A DNA stretch of 64,000 bases, from NCBI RefSeq assembly GCF_038957035.1, contig NZ_CP152412.1, positions 2,290,501-2,354,500 of the forward strand. Direction: 5' to 3'. A program made the translations under genes and the position numbers. The stretch is from Bradyrhizobium sp. B097. GTDB taxonomy: Bacteria > Pseudomonadota > Alphaproteobacteria > Rhizobiales > Xanthobacteraceae. Under the pieces are notes generated by a model. The model made no database searches and was not told the origin of the DNA. It worked only from the letters and a program-made list of their open reading frames with translations. Positions 1-8,353 of the stretch are shown one piece after another. Position 1 is the first letter of the stretch. Every line of letters starts with the position of its first letter.

Positions 1-214
1 CGGCGAGGATCGCGCCCACCGCGACGACGAACACATTGCCGCTGACCGTGGTCGAGATGGTCCAGGCGATATAGGCCGTGATCATGGTCATCTCGCCCTG
101 CGCGAAATTGACCAGTCCGGTGGATTTGTAGATCACCGCAAAGCCCATCGCGATCAGGCCGTAGATTGCGCCGATCGCCAGCCCCGAGATCAGCAGCTGG
201 ATCAGATACTGCAT
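1..214 (-). CDS. livH: Branched-chain amino-acid-type ABC transporter permease LivH (N-terminal part, cut by window edge)
   Basis: Inner-membrane permease of a LivHMGF-type importer. Only the first 71 codons are inside the window. They read as a hydrophobic LivH N-terminus (MQYLIQLLISGLAIGAIYGL), followed by the family-typical segment GFAVIYKSTGLVNFAQGEM that precedes the second membrane helix. The ATG directly follows the stop codon of the acyl-CoA synthetase, so it is the last visible gene of a leftward operon with livF and livG. A livM partner is expected beyond the left edge. The substrate cannot be read from sequence; the embedded acyl-CoA synthetase suggests a carboxylic or aromatic acid rather than leucine. 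Confidence 0.9.
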   Translation of the reverse strand, partial: MQYLIQLLISGLAIGAIYGLIAMGFAVIYKSTGLVNFAQGEMTMITAYIAWTISTTVSGNVFVVAVGAILA

Positions 215-2149
215 TCAGCCCTCCGCCTGGTAGATGATGGCGAGCTCGCGCGCGAATTTCTTCTCGATCATGGCGCGACGCACCTTCTGCGTTGCGGTGA
301 GCTCGCCGTCGTCATGATCGAGCTCCTTCTCGAGGATGGCGAAGCGCCTGATATTCTCGACCCGGGCGAAGCGCTTGTTGGTCTCGCCCACGATGCGCTC
401 GACCAGCTCGTGCACTTCGGGCAGCTGCGACAGCGACTTGTAATTGGTGTAGGCCAACGCCCGATCGCGCGCCCAGCGGCCGACATTGTCGTAATCGACC
501 TGGACGATGGCGCCGAGGTACTTTTTAGCCTCGCCGACCACGATCGCTTCCTTGATGAATTCGGAATCCTTCAGCGCATTCTCGATCTCCGACGGGGCGA
601 TGTTCTTGCCGCCGGCGGTGATGATGATCGCCTTCTTGCGGTCGACCACCGCGATCTCGCCGTTGTCTGTTATCTCGATGATGTCGCCGGTGCGCAGCCA
701 GCCGCCTTGCTCCAGCGAGGCGGTCGAGGCCTTCTCGTCGAGGAAGTAGCCCTTGAAGACGCCGGGGTTGCGCAGCAGGATCTCGCCGTCGCTGTCGAGT
801 TTCCATTCGGTCTGCGGCAACGGCACGCCGCAGCCCCCGATCCGGTGGTGGCTTTCGGTCTGGATGAAGGCGACGCCGCCGCTTTCGGTCAGCCCATAGC
901 CCTGCGACACCGGACGGCCGATGATGTCGAAGAAGCGCAACGTCTCCGGCGAGATCGAGGCGCCGGCGCACAGCCGGTGCCGGCTGTAAGCGAAGCCGAG
1001 ATGGCGCTGCAGATTGCGGAACATCAGGAGATAGAGCAGCCCGTAGGCGGCACGATCGAGCCAGCCTTCCTTGCCGGCCTGCCGGCGATCGGACAGCGTG
1101 CGGCCCCAGGCGAGGCAGGCCTTGGTGAAGCCCTGCCGCAGCCGGCCGCTCTCGCCGAGGCGGAACAGAAAGCCCTGCTGCAGCTTCTCGTAGATGCGGG
1201 GCACGCCGACAAAGAACGTTGGCGCGATCTCGCGGATGTTGATTGCGACGGTGTCGATCGATTCGGCAAAGGACACGGTGCCGCCGAGCACGAGATGCGT
1301 CACCGTGCCGTAGCAGCGCTCGGCGACGTGGCACAGCGGCAGATAGCTCACCGCTTCGAACGGCTTGTCCGCAATCCCGACGGTCTTGGCGTAGGCATAG
1401 GCGGCGTAGACGAGATTGCGGTGGGTCAGCATCGCGCCCTTGGGCGGGCCCGTCGTGCCCGAGGTGTAGACGAGGATGCAGACATCGTCCGGCGCGCCCT
1501 GGCTGATCAGGCGATCGAGGGTGGCGTTGGCCTCAGGGTTCGCCTCGGCGTAGGTCTTGCCGCGTTCGCATAGCGCGGCGAACGACATCAGCTCGGACTG
1601 GCGATAATGCCGCAGGCCCTTCATGTCGACGCAGACCATGGCCTCCAGATCCGGCAGGCCGCCATTGTTGGCCATCGCGTCGAGCACCTTGTCGGTCTGC
1701 TCCTGATCGCCGGTGACGACGACCCGGGCGCCCGAATGCTTGACGATATACTGCAGCTCGACCCAGGGATTGGTCGGATAGATGCCGACCGCGACCGCGC
1801 CGATCATCTGGGTACCGAGATCGGCGTAGAACCATTCCGGCGTGTTCTCGCCGGCGATGGCGACCCGGTCGCCCGGCTTGATCTCGAGCGCGAGCAGGCC
1901 GAGCGCGACCGCGCGCGCGGTCTCGTAATAGTGCCGCCAGGAATAGGGATTCCAGATGCCATAATCCTTCTCGCGCAGCGCCAATGCATCGCCATGCATG
2001 GCCGCGCGCTGGCGCAGCAATTGCGGGATAGTGATGGCGGCATCCGCTAGCGCCGCCTGCAGCGCGTCGGCGCCTGCCGCAGGCGCACTGCGCGCGGCGT
2101 TGGCCTGCAGCGGTGGGTGAACGGTGCGCAGGCTGTCCATCGTCGACAT
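215..2149 (-). CDS. Long-chain-type acyl-CoA synthetase (AMP-binding)
   Basis: Adenylate-forming ligase of about 644 aa that would convert a carboxylic acid, ATP and CoA to acyl-CoA in the cytoplasm. The P-loop motif YTSGTTGPPKGAM, the adenine motif GYGLTESGG, the hinge motif (LRTGDI then VDRKK) and the C-terminal lysine region TATQKVRR are all present. The length and insertions fit the long-chain (FadD15-like) group. The ATG overlaps the livG stop (ATGA); a GTG one codon upstream is also possible. It sits between livG and livH, so the activated acid is probably the imported substrate. Specificity is not readable from sequence. Confidence 0.9.
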   Translation of the reverse strand: MSTMDSLRTVHPPLQANAARSAPAAGADALQAALADAAITIPQLLRQRAAMHGDALALREKDYGIWNPYSWRHYYETARAVALGLLALEIKPGDRVAIAGENTPEWFYADLGTQMIGAVAVGIYPTNPWVELQYIVKHSGARVVVTGDQEQTDKVLDAMANNGGLPDLEAMVCVDMKGLRHYRQSELMSFAALCERGKTYAEANPEANATLDRLISQGAPDDVCILVYTSGTTGPPKGAMLTHRNLVYAAYAYAKTVGIADKPFEAVSYLPLCHVAERCYGTVTHLVLGGTVSFAESIDTVAINIREIAPTFFVGVPRIYEKLQQGFLFRLGESGRLRQGFTKACLAWGRTLSDRRQAGKEGWLDRAAYGLLYLLMFRNLQRHLGFAYSRHRLCAGASISPETLRFFDIIGRPVSQGYGLTESGGVAFIQTESHHRIGGCGVPLPQTEWKLDSDGEILLRNPGVFKGYFLDEKASTASLEQGGWLRTGDIIEITDNGEIAVVDRKKAIIITAGGKNIAPSEIENALKDSEFIKEAIVVGEAKKYLGAIVQVDYDNVGRWARDRALAYTNYKSLSQLPEVHELVERIVGETNKRFARVENIRRFAILEKELDHDDGELTATQKVRRAMIEKKFARELAIIYQAEG

Positions 2150-2952
2150 CACGCGCCTGCCTTTGCCATCGCTTCAGTGCGCTGGCCGCCGAGATAGGCC
2201 TCCGCGACCGCCGGATCGCGCCTGACTTCGTCGGGCGTGCCTTCGGCGATCTTGCGGCCGAAATTCAGCACATGGATGCGGTCGGAGATGTCCATCACGA
2301 TGCGCATTTCGTGCTCGATCATCACGACGGTGATGCCGAGCTCGTCGCGGATGTCGAGCACAAAGCGCGCGATGTCCTCGGTCTCCTCCTGGTTCATGCC
2401 GGATACCATCTCGTCGAGCAGCAGCAGCTTCGGCTCGCAGGCGAGCGCGCGGGCGAGTTCGACACGCTTCTGCTGGCCGTAGGACAGCGTGCCGACCACG
2501 GCGTCCCGGATATGCTCGATCTCAAGGAATTCGATGATGTGCTCGACCCGTTGCCGGGCCGCGATTTCTTCCTTACGGGTGCGGCCGAAGAACACCACGG
2601 CGTCGAGCACGGTCGAGCGCAGATGGGTGTGGCGGCCGGTCAGGATGTTCTCGACCACGGTGCCGTGCTTGAACAGCGCCAGATTCTGGAAGGTGCGGCC
2701 GATGCCGACGGCGGCGAACCTCCACGGCGAAATGGTCGCAAGGTCGATGCCGTCGAAGGTGATCCGGCCACCGCTCGGCCGCAGCACGCCCGAGATCATG
2801 TTGAACAGCGTGGTCTTGCCGGCGCCATTCGGGCCGATCACGCTGCAGATCTCGCCCGCCGCGACTTCAAGGCTGACATCGGCGACCGCCTGCAGGCCGC
2901 CGAAGCGCTTGGAGAGGTTCTCGACTGTGAGCAGCGCGGTCACGACAGCCAC
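2149..2952 (-). CDS. livG: Liv-type ABC transporter ATP-binding protein LivG
   Basis: Cytoplasmic ATPase of a branched-chain-type importer, 267 aa. Walker A is GPNGAGKTT, the signature is LSYGQQKRVELARAL, Walker B is LLLLDEM, and the switch histidine is in IEHEM. The C-terminal LivG extension (LNFGRKIAEGTPDEVRRDP, then AYLGG) is present. The start is GTG and overlaps the end of livF by 13 nt, indicating translational coupling. Its role is to drive transport with LivF through LivH and LivM. Confidence 0.93.
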   Translation of the reverse strand: MAVVTALLTVENLSKRFGGLQAVADVSLEVAAGEICSVIGPNGAGKTTLFNMISGVLRPSGGRITFDGIDLATISPWRFAAVGIGRTFQNLALFKHGTVVENILTGRHTHLRSTVLDAVVFFGRTRKEEIAARQRVEHIIEFLEIEHIRDAVVGTLSYGQQKRVELARALACEPKLLLLDEMVSGMNQEETEDIARFVLDIRDELGITVVMIEHEMRIVMDISDRIHVLNFGRKIAEGTPDEVRRDPAVAEAYLGGQRTEAMAKAGA

Positions 2953-3794
2953 CGCTTGCGGCGCTTGTAATGCTTGACGTCGCGCAGGCTCTTGCGGCCG
3001 GTGGAGGAGACGCCGAGGTAGAATTCCTGGACGTCCTCGTTGGCGGTGAGCCTTTTTGCCGTGCCGTCGAGCACGACGCGCCCGGTCTCCAGGATGTAGC
3101 CGTAGTCGGCGATGTCGAGCGCGCGCTGCGCGTTCTGTTCGACCAGCAGCACGGTCATCTTCAGCTCGTCGCGCAGCCGGACGATCACCTCATAGATGCG
3201 GTCGATGATCAGCGGCGCGAGGCCGAGCGACGGCTCGTCGAGCGCCAGCAGCACGGGATCGGTCATCAGCGCACGGCCGATCGCGAGCATCTGCTGCTCG
3301 CCGCCGGACATGTAGCCGGCGATCTGGTCGCGCCGCTCATGGAGCCGCGGGAACAGCGCAAACACCGTGTCGCGGCGCTCGCGCGCCTCCGCGCCGGTCC
3401 TGGTGTAGCCGCCTATCTGCAAATTCTCGTCGATGGTCAGCGCCGCGAACACGCGGCGGCCCTCCGGCACCTGCACGATGCCGCGGCGGACCAGTTCGTC
3501 CGGCGCGAGGCGATGCACCTCGTCGTCGCGGAAGCGGATGCTGCCGTTCTCGATCACGCCTTCCTCGGTGTAGAGGATGCCGGACATCGCTTTGAGTAAT
3601 GTCGACTTGCCGGCGCCGTTGGAGCCGAGCAGGGCGACGATGTTGCCTTCGGGCACTGCGATCGAGACATCGCGGATCGCCTCGATCGCGTTGTCGTAGA
3701 CGATCCGGATGTTACGGAATTCGAGCAGGCACTCCGGCGCCGGCGCGGCCTGGGGCGCTGCCGTTGGCGTCGAATGCGGAATGGTCGTCGGCAT
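2940..3794 (-). CDS. livF: Liv-type ABC transporter ATP-binding protein LivF
   Basis: Second ATPase of the same importer, 284 aa. Walker A GSNGAGKST, signature MSGGEQQMLAIGRAL, Walker B LLALDEPS and the LivF-typical LLVEQNAQ are visible. The reading frame stays open far upstream, but the sensible start is the ATG 6 nt beyond the oxidoreductase stop; everything upstream overlaps that gene in another frame. The N-terminal 25 residues are Pro/Ala-rich and precede the conserved LLEFRNI strand. The C-terminus carries a basic tail of about 20 residues ending near VKHYKRRKRWLS, longer than many LivF proteins. Confidence 0.92.
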   Translation of the reverse strand: MPTTIPHSTPTAAPQAAPAPECLLEFRNIRIVYDNAIEAIRDVSIAVPEGNIVALLGSNGAGKSTLLKAMSGILYTEEGVIENGSIRFRDDEVHRLAPDELVRRGIVQVPEGRRVFAALTIDENLQIGGYTRTGAEARERRDTVFALFPRLHERRDQIAGYMSGGEQQMLAIGRALMTDPVLLALDEPSLGLAPLIIDRIYEVIVRLRDELKMTVLLVEQNAQRALDIADYGYILETGRVVLDGTAKRLTANEDVQEFYLGVSSTGRKSLRDVKHYKRRKRWLS

Positions 3795-3799
3795 CGCGC

Positions 3800-5110
3800 T
3801 CAGACCCGGCCGGCCGACCGGTGCGGCCGCGCGGCGAAGATCGCATCGGTGACGATCTTCGCGGTCTCGGCACAGGCCTGCGTGCCGCCATTGCCATACT
3901 GCTTCACCGCATCGCCGACGCACCACAGGCCTTCGATGCCGGTTTCGCGCGGCAGATCGTAACCGGCACAGCTGCGTTGCGCCGGCCAGTCGTCGCGCAT
4001 CACCCGGATCGAGAGGATTTTCGCGTGGTCGAAATTGGCGAACTGCTCGCGGAGATCTTCGAGCGCGAGCGCGACCTCGGCATCGGAGTCGAAATCGCCG
4101 AGGGCCGGCACCGGCACGGCATAGGCGACGTAAAGATGCCAGCCGGGCGGCGCCAGCTCGGGACAGGTGGCGGAGAGGTTCGCCATGTTGCAGAGCCGGC
4201 GCGTCTTGCCGAAGGTGACGATGCCTGGATGGTTGATCAGCGGCTCGCGGCTTGCGATGTTGATGACGATGTTGGCGGCCGGGCGAAGGTCGTTCTTCAC
4301 CTTGGCGATGTAGTCCGCCGGGAACGCCTCGCTGCCGGCGAGCGCGACGGTGGCCTTCGGTCCGGCGTTGCTGATGACGAGGTCGGTGTCGATCCGCACC
4401 TTCTCGCCGTTCCGGAGCACGGTGACGCCTTCGACGCGGCCGTTGGCGGTGTGGATCGTGGTCGCCGGCGTGCCGAGCCAGATGTCGCCATTGCGCCGGA
4501 TCGCGCCGCCGAGGCTGTTCCAGACGCCGATCGTGCCCTGCGGGCAGAAGCCGAATTTCTTGAAGGCACCCTTGCTCGTGAAATAGGTGAGGAAGGCGCG
4601 GGCCGGCAGCTCGGCGGCGTTGCAGGCGAAGATCGCCGCGCAGAGATTGCGAAACAGTGCGTGCACCGTGGCGTTGCTGGTGTAGCCCTTCAGCCAGTCC
4701 TCGGTCGATTGCCGCCCGTCGGGCAGGTTGCCGGAGCGGGCATCGGCGAATTTCTCCAGGATGCGCGAGGCTTGTTTCGTGAGCTGCCCGAGCAGCAGCG
4801 ACCAGCCGCCGCGGCCGACATCGATCACCTTGCCGTCGATGAAGAACGAGCTCGCAGGCTCCGGCGCGCGGATGTCGAGCGGCGCGCCGACGGTGTGGAA
4901 GGTTTCCTCGAACACGCCGCCGAACTCGATCGCGATCGCGCCGATATTGACTTTGAAGCCGTCGATCTCCTCCGTCGAGGCGCGCCCGCCGAGCCGGTCC
5001 TTGTCGTCGACGACGAGCGTATGCAGCCCGCCATGGGCAAGCCGCGCCGCGGCGCACAGCCCGCCGGCGCCGGCTCCGATCACGACAGCATCGACCTTAT
5101 GAGAATCCAC
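3800..5110 (-). CDS. NAD(P)/FAD-dependent oxidoreductase, phytoene-desaturase/amine-oxidase type
   Basis: Flavoprotein of 436 aa with an N-terminal dinucleotide-binding motif (AVVIGAGAGGLCAA), the following GG-type motif DRLGGRAS, and a C-terminal FAD segment LWCVGDAVKQYGNGG. This architecture matches CrtI-like desaturases and related oxidoreductases. GTG at 5110 is chosen because GGGAGG lies 6 nt upstream; frames extending further upstream lack such a site. It is first in the leftward livFG operon and faces a TetR regulator across about 250 bp. It may oxidise the transported or activated compound, but no substrate can be named. Confidence 0.82.
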   Translation of the reverse strand: MDSHKVDAVVIGAGAGGLCAAARLAHGGLHTLVVDDKDRLGGRASTEEIDGFKVNIGAIAIEFGGVFEETFHTVGAPLDIRAPEPASSFFIDGKVIDVGRGGWSLLLGQLTKQASRILEKFADARSGNLPDGRQSTEDWLKGYTSNATVHALFRNLCAAIFACNAAELPARAFLTYFTSKGAFKKFGFCPQGTIGVWNSLGGAIRRNGDIWLGTPATTIHTANGRVEGVTVLRNGEKVRIDTDLVISNAGPKATVALAGSEAFPADYIAKVKNDLRPAANIVINIASREPLINHPGIVTFGKTRRLCNMANLSATCPELAPPGWHLYVAYAVPVPALGDFDSDAEVALALEDLREQFANFDHAKILSIRVMRDDWPAQRSCAGYDLPRETGIEGLWCVGDAVKQYGNGGTQACAETAKIVTDAIFAARPHRSAGRV

Positions 5111-5190
5111 GCGAAGCCTCCCTCGATGCCGCCGGGTTGGTTCCGGCGTGCGCAATCTGCTTGCTTGATGGCAGGCACTCTAATATAATC

Positions 5191-5200
5191 CGACCGGTCG
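5191..5200. promoter_or_regulatory. Candidate TetR operator (CGACCGGTCG palindrome)
   Basis: A perfect 10-bp palindrome in A/T-rich surroundings, in the divergent space between the FAD oxidoreductase operon and the TetR gene at 5362. TetR-family operators of acyl-CoA gene clusters often have a GACCGGTC-like core. The flanks do not extend the symmetry cleanly, so assignment to this regulator is inferred from position. Confidence 0.45.
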
Positions 5201-5361
5201 TTCAAATTATTTTTTGACGCAGGTCGCGCGCCGTGGCGAGCGATGGAAGAGTTCTGGTGGATGGCGCCCGCAAAGGGGAGGAGGGCGTGGAGCGGCAGTA
5301 GTATAGAGAGACGGGTGTCGTCCGATTCCGGCGGCGCCGATGGTGTACGAGAGAAACAGGT

Positions 5362-5997
5362 ATGGCGCGGACGCGCTCAGAAAATTACGACGAGATCCAG
5401 CGGGGCATCCTCACCACCGCCTGCGGCCTGTTCGCGCGGCAAGGCTATATGCGCGCCTCGATCGCCGATCTTGCGGATGCATGCAAGCTGTCGCGCGGCG
5501 CGCTGTATCACTATTTCGACTCGAAGGAAGCGATCCTGTTCGCGATCCTGGATGCGCATATCCGCGAGATGATCGCCGATGTCGAGGCCGCGATGGCCGG
5601 CAAGACGGCGACGCTGGAACAGTTCCGCGCCGCGATCCAGGCCATCGTCGCGCTCAATGCGCGCTCGAGCGACGAGCAGCGCGTCATCCTCAACGACCTC
5701 TCGTTCCTCGGTGAGACCGAGCAGGATGCGATCAAGGCGCTGGAGCGCCAGCTCGTCGACACGGTCTCGGACCTCCTCGTCAAGCTCGACAAGGAAGGCA
5801 AGATCGTCAAGCGGACCAAGAAGATCTACAGCATGATGCTGTTCGGCATCCTGAACTTCAGCCACACCTGGTACGACCCGAAGGGCGGCGTCGACCCCGG
5901 CGAGTTCGCCGACATGGTGGTGGACCTGTTCCTGTACGGTTTCACCATGCCGGTGCCGGCAAAGGACGCCGCGCGGCCGCAGCGCCAGCGCGCGTGA
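5362..5997 (+). CDS. TetR/AcrR family transcriptional regulator
   Basis: DNA-binding repressor of 211 aa. The N-terminal helix-turn-helix covers about residues 10-55, with the family signature ASIADLADACKLSRGALYHYF. The rest is an all-helical ligand domain without recognisable features. It is transcribed away from the FAD oxidoreductase-livFG-synthetase-livH operon and is probably its repressor, with an acyl-CoA or the imported acid as likely inducer (inference). Upstream SD similarity is weak (CAGGT next to the ATG). Confidence 0.9.
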   Translation: MARTRSENYDEIQRGILTTACGLFARQGYMRASIADLADACKLSRGALYHYFDSKEAILFAILDAHIREMIADVEAAMAGKTATLEQFRAAIQAIVALNARSSDEQRVILNDLSFLGETEQDAIKALERQLVDTVSDLLVKLDKEGKIVKRTKKIYSMMLFGILNFSHTWYDPKGGVDPGEFADMVVDLFLYGFTMPVPAKDAARPQRQRA

Positions 5998-6022
5998 GCT
6001 GGCGCGTCATCGAGCGGCGGCG

Positions 6023-7162
6023 TCACCGTTGCAGGATGTGCACGTAACAGACCGCGCCGACGCCGACCATATGCGCCAGCCCAATGCGCGCGCCGCCATG
6101 CTGGCGTGGGCCGGCCTCGCCACGCAGCTGCATCACGATCTCGCCGATCTGGCCGATACCGGTGGGACCGATCGGGTGCCCCATCGCAATCAGGCCGCCC
6201 GAGGGATTGATCGCGCATTGCCCGCCGATATCGAGCGCGCCGTCCTTCAGCATGCGAACGCCATGCCCCTCGGGGCAGAGGCCGATGCTTTCGATGTAGT
6301 GCAGCTCCTCGACCGTGAAGGCGTCGTGCAGCTCGATGATGTCGAGATCCTTCGGTGTTAGCTTGGCCTGCGCCAAAGCAAGGTCGGCGGTCTCCTTGGT
6401 GAGCGCCGCGTCAAAGCCGGCGCCGGGCGGATAGACCCGCTCACTGCGGCCGACCGAGGCCGTGGTGCGAATGGCGCGGCCGGCGTCGATGCCTAGCCTG
6501 CGAATGCCGTCCTCGGATGCGACGATCACGGCGGCGGCGCCTTCGCCGATCGGCGTGCATTGCAGCGACGTCAGCGAGCCCGACACCTTTTTGCCGCCGA
6601 GCACCTCGTCGAGCGTGCGCTCCTGCTGCCGCTGCGCATTGGGGTTTTTGGCGCCGTTGCGGTGGTTCTTCACCGCGACCCGCGCGATGTCCTCGGTCGA
6701 GGCGTTGTGGCGGACCGCGTATTCATTGGTCAGCAGCGCGAAATGCGTGAAGGGGACGATGGCGTCCTCGGCGAGATTTCCGATCCCGGTGTCCGGGCGC
6801 CGCACCGGGTTGCGCTTGTCGACGCCAATTGCCAGCGCAACGTCGGAGATGCCGCTCGCGACCTCGATACAGGCATGGCGGAACGCGGTCGATCCGGAGG
6901 CCGACGCATTCTCGACATGCATCAGCGGCGCGCCGGTCGCGCCGAGATGGCGCAGCATCGGCCGTCCCGACGCCATGCCGAGCAGCGCGGTCGCAACATA
7001 GGTCGATTCGACCGCAGGCCATTCGATGCGCGCATCGGCAAGCGCGGCGCGGATCGCGGTGAGGCCGAGCTCCACGTAGGGCGTCTCGCTCGGGTTTTGG
7101 TAGCGATGCCAGCCGATGCCGACGACGTAGACCGGCCGCAGCTCGTTGAGTGATCGTGTCAT
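6023..7162 (-). CDS. SCP2-type thiolase-like protein with the nucleophilic Cys replaced by Ser
   Basis: Thiolase-fold protein of 379 aa resembling the SCP2/lipid-transfer thiolase group. ELHDAF replaces the usual NEAF, His329 lies in GHPIGPTG, and Cys372 in VGAVCYV. At the position of the acyl-accepting cysteine the protein reads NASASGSTAF, giving Ser87 (codon 6902-6904), so canonical Claisen chemistry is doubtful. The ATG at 7162 has GGAG 7 nt upstream; an in-frame ATG six codons earlier lacks this. It follows a DUF35 gene by 18 nt. SCP2-thiolase/DUF35 pairs are known as acyl-CoA aldolases (Ltp2-ChsH2) in steroid catabolism, which also lack the cysteine. A similar retro-aldol role is my inference. 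Confidence 0.85.
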   Translation of the reverse strand: MTRSLNELRPVYVVGIGWHRYQNPSETPYVELGLTAIRAALADARIEWPAVESTYVATALLGMASGRPMLRHLGATGAPLMHVENASASGSTAFRHACIEVASGISDVALAIGVDKRNPVRRPDTGIGNLAEDAIVPFTHFALLTNEYAVRHNASTEDIARVAVKNHRNGAKNPNAQRQQERTLDEVLGGKKVSGSLTSLQCTPIGEGAAAVIVASEDGIRRLGIDAGRAIRTTASVGRSERVYPPGAGFDAALTKETADLALAQAKLTPKDLDIIELHDAFTVEELHYIESIGLCPEGHGVRMLKDGALDIGGQCAINPSGGLIAMGHPIGPTGIGQIGEIVMQLRGEAGPRQHGGARIGLAHMVGVGAVCYVHILQR

Positions 7163-7180
7163 GGCGAATCTCCGGATCAA

Positions 7181-7600
7181 TCAGGATGCGATGCTGAAGC
7201 GGAGATCGAGTACGGTCTCGCCGCTCTCGTTCTGTCCGATTGCGGCGAGCCTGCCGCTCACGCGCTGGCCCGGCGCGACGGGCGCGCTGTCCTCGGCCAG
7301 CAGGGTGCGAATGACTGGGCCGTCGTCGAGCGCGACCTTGACGATGGTGAAGGGAGCCGGCCGGTTCTTGTCGGCGTGCAGGTGAACGGTCGCTTCCGCA
7401 AGCAGCGTTCCCTTGGCCGAGAGTTCGCAAGGCGTCAGCGCATCGCCGTGGCTGCCGCAGCGCTCGCAGCCATAGGTCTGCATCGGGAAGAAGACGTATC
7501 CGCAGCGGCAGCGGCCGCCCTTGAGGCGGACTATCGCCCCCGCCTGGTCATGAGATGCTGCGGAATACAGCCCTGGTTTCAGTAGCTTGTTCGGTTGCAT
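7181..7600 (-). CDS. DUF35 / OB-fold zinc-ribbon acyl-CoA-associated protein
   Basis: 139-aa protein with an N-terminal rubredoxin-like zinc ribbon (Cys31, Cys33, Cys45, Cys48) followed by an OB-fold strand region (residues about 55-135). DUF35 proteins form complexes with thiolase-like partners and can carry acyl-CoA binding or hydratase/aldolase functions. The ATG at 7600 has an ideal GGAGG 6 nt upstream. It is the first gene of a two-gene leftward operon with the thiolase-like protein, divergent from a TetR-led acyl-CoA operon. Confidence 0.88.
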   Translation of the reverse strand: MQPNKLLKPGLYSAASHDQAGAIVRLKGGRCRCGYVFFPMQTYGCERCGSHGDALTPCELSAKGTLLAEATVHLHADKNRPAPFTIVKVALDDGPVIRTLLAEDSAPVAPGQRVSGRLAAIGQNESGETVLDLRFSIAS

Positions 7601-7617
7601 GCGTTTCCTCCAAGAAA

Positions 7618-7637
7618 TTTGTTGACTGACCAACAAA
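7618..7637. promoter_or_regulatory. Candidate TetR operator (TTTGTTG-N6-CAACAAA)
   Basis: Perfect 7-bp inverted repeat with a 6-bp spacer, in the space between the DUF35/thiolase operon and the divergent TetR-headed operon. It starts 18 bp upstream of the DUF35 start codon, where repressor binding would block that promoter. Assignment to the TetR at 7697 is by position. Confidence 0.55.
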
Positions 7638-7696
7638 CATTAATCTAGCTTGAATGCAAGCAAGAAGTGGCCGCACGGCAAAGGGAGCGAAGCTGA

Positions 7697-8353
7697 ATGG
7701 CACGAGCAGTTCGACGCGCGCAGGAGCAGCGAGATAACGCGCCGGTGTCGGTGTCACGGCGGACGCAGGTTGAGCGGCGCGATGAAGCGGAGCGGCGGAT
7801 CCTCGAAGCGGCCGCGCTGATCGTTGCTGAAAACGGGCTCGAGGCGATCACGCTGGCGGAGGCCGGCGAGCGCGCCGGCTACAGCCGCGGTCTGCCGTCG
7901 CACTATTTCAAGACCAAGGCCGATCTGATCTCGGCGCTCGGCACCTACATCATCGAATCCTTCATCACCGAACGCCGCGCCTCCGCGCCGGGGCTGACCG
8001 GCTACGCCAGCCTGCTCTCGTCGTGCCGATACTACTTCGTGATGCCGGCGCGGAATCCTGTCATGGCGCGCGCCTTTCATGCCGTGCTGGCCGGCGCGCT
8101 CACCGTGCCGCCGATCACGGCCACCGTGGCGAAACTCAATCGCGAAACCCGAGGCGAGATCGCCGCTGCCCTGCGGGCGGGAATGGCCGAGGGCCGGTTG
8201 CGCGCCGATATCGATCCGGAGACCGAAAGCGCGTTGATCCTCGCCACGCTGCGCGGATCGGTGGCGCAGTGGCTGGTCGATCCGGAGGGACTGGATCTCG
8301 AGGTCGTCAGCGCGCAATTCATCGCGACGCTCGAACGGAGGCTGGCGAAATGA
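7697..8353 (+). CDS. TetR/AcrR family transcriptional regulator
   Basis: 218-aa regulator with a basic N-terminal arm of about 25 residues and then the TetR helix-turn-helix (ITLAEAGERAGYSRGLPSHYF, residues about 52-72). The ligand domain ends in a typical TetR_C region with the helix ESALILATLRGSVAQWL. GGGAG lies 9 nt before the ATG. Its stop overlaps the acyl-CoA synthetase start (ATGA), so it is autoregulated with the operon it heads, and probably also controls the divergent DUF35/thiolase pair. Confidence 0.9.
   Translation: MARAVRRAQEQRDNAPVSVSRRTQVERRDEAERRILEAAALIVAENGLEAITLAEAGERAGYSRGLPSHYFKTKADLISALGTYIIESFITERRASAPGLTGYASLLSSCRYYFVMPARNPVMARAFHAVLAGALTVPPITATVAKLNRETRGEIAAALRAGMAEGRLRADIDPETESALILATLRGSVAQWLVDPEGLDLEVVSAQFIATLERRLAK

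Noticed and set aside
314..1573. Long rightward open frame opposite the acyl-CoA synthetase
   Set aside because: Antisense to a gene with all family motifs; the translation is Ala/Arg/Asp-rich low-complexity sequence typical of GC-rich complement frames.
2940..5057. A fused 705-aa protein containing LivF
   Set aside because: The upstream part overlaps the oxidoreductase in another frame and is Arg-rich shadow sequence; LivF begins at 3794.
3599..5188. 529-codon rightward frame opposite the FAD oxidoreductase
   Set aside because: Complement of a clear flavoprotein; no domain or ribosome site.
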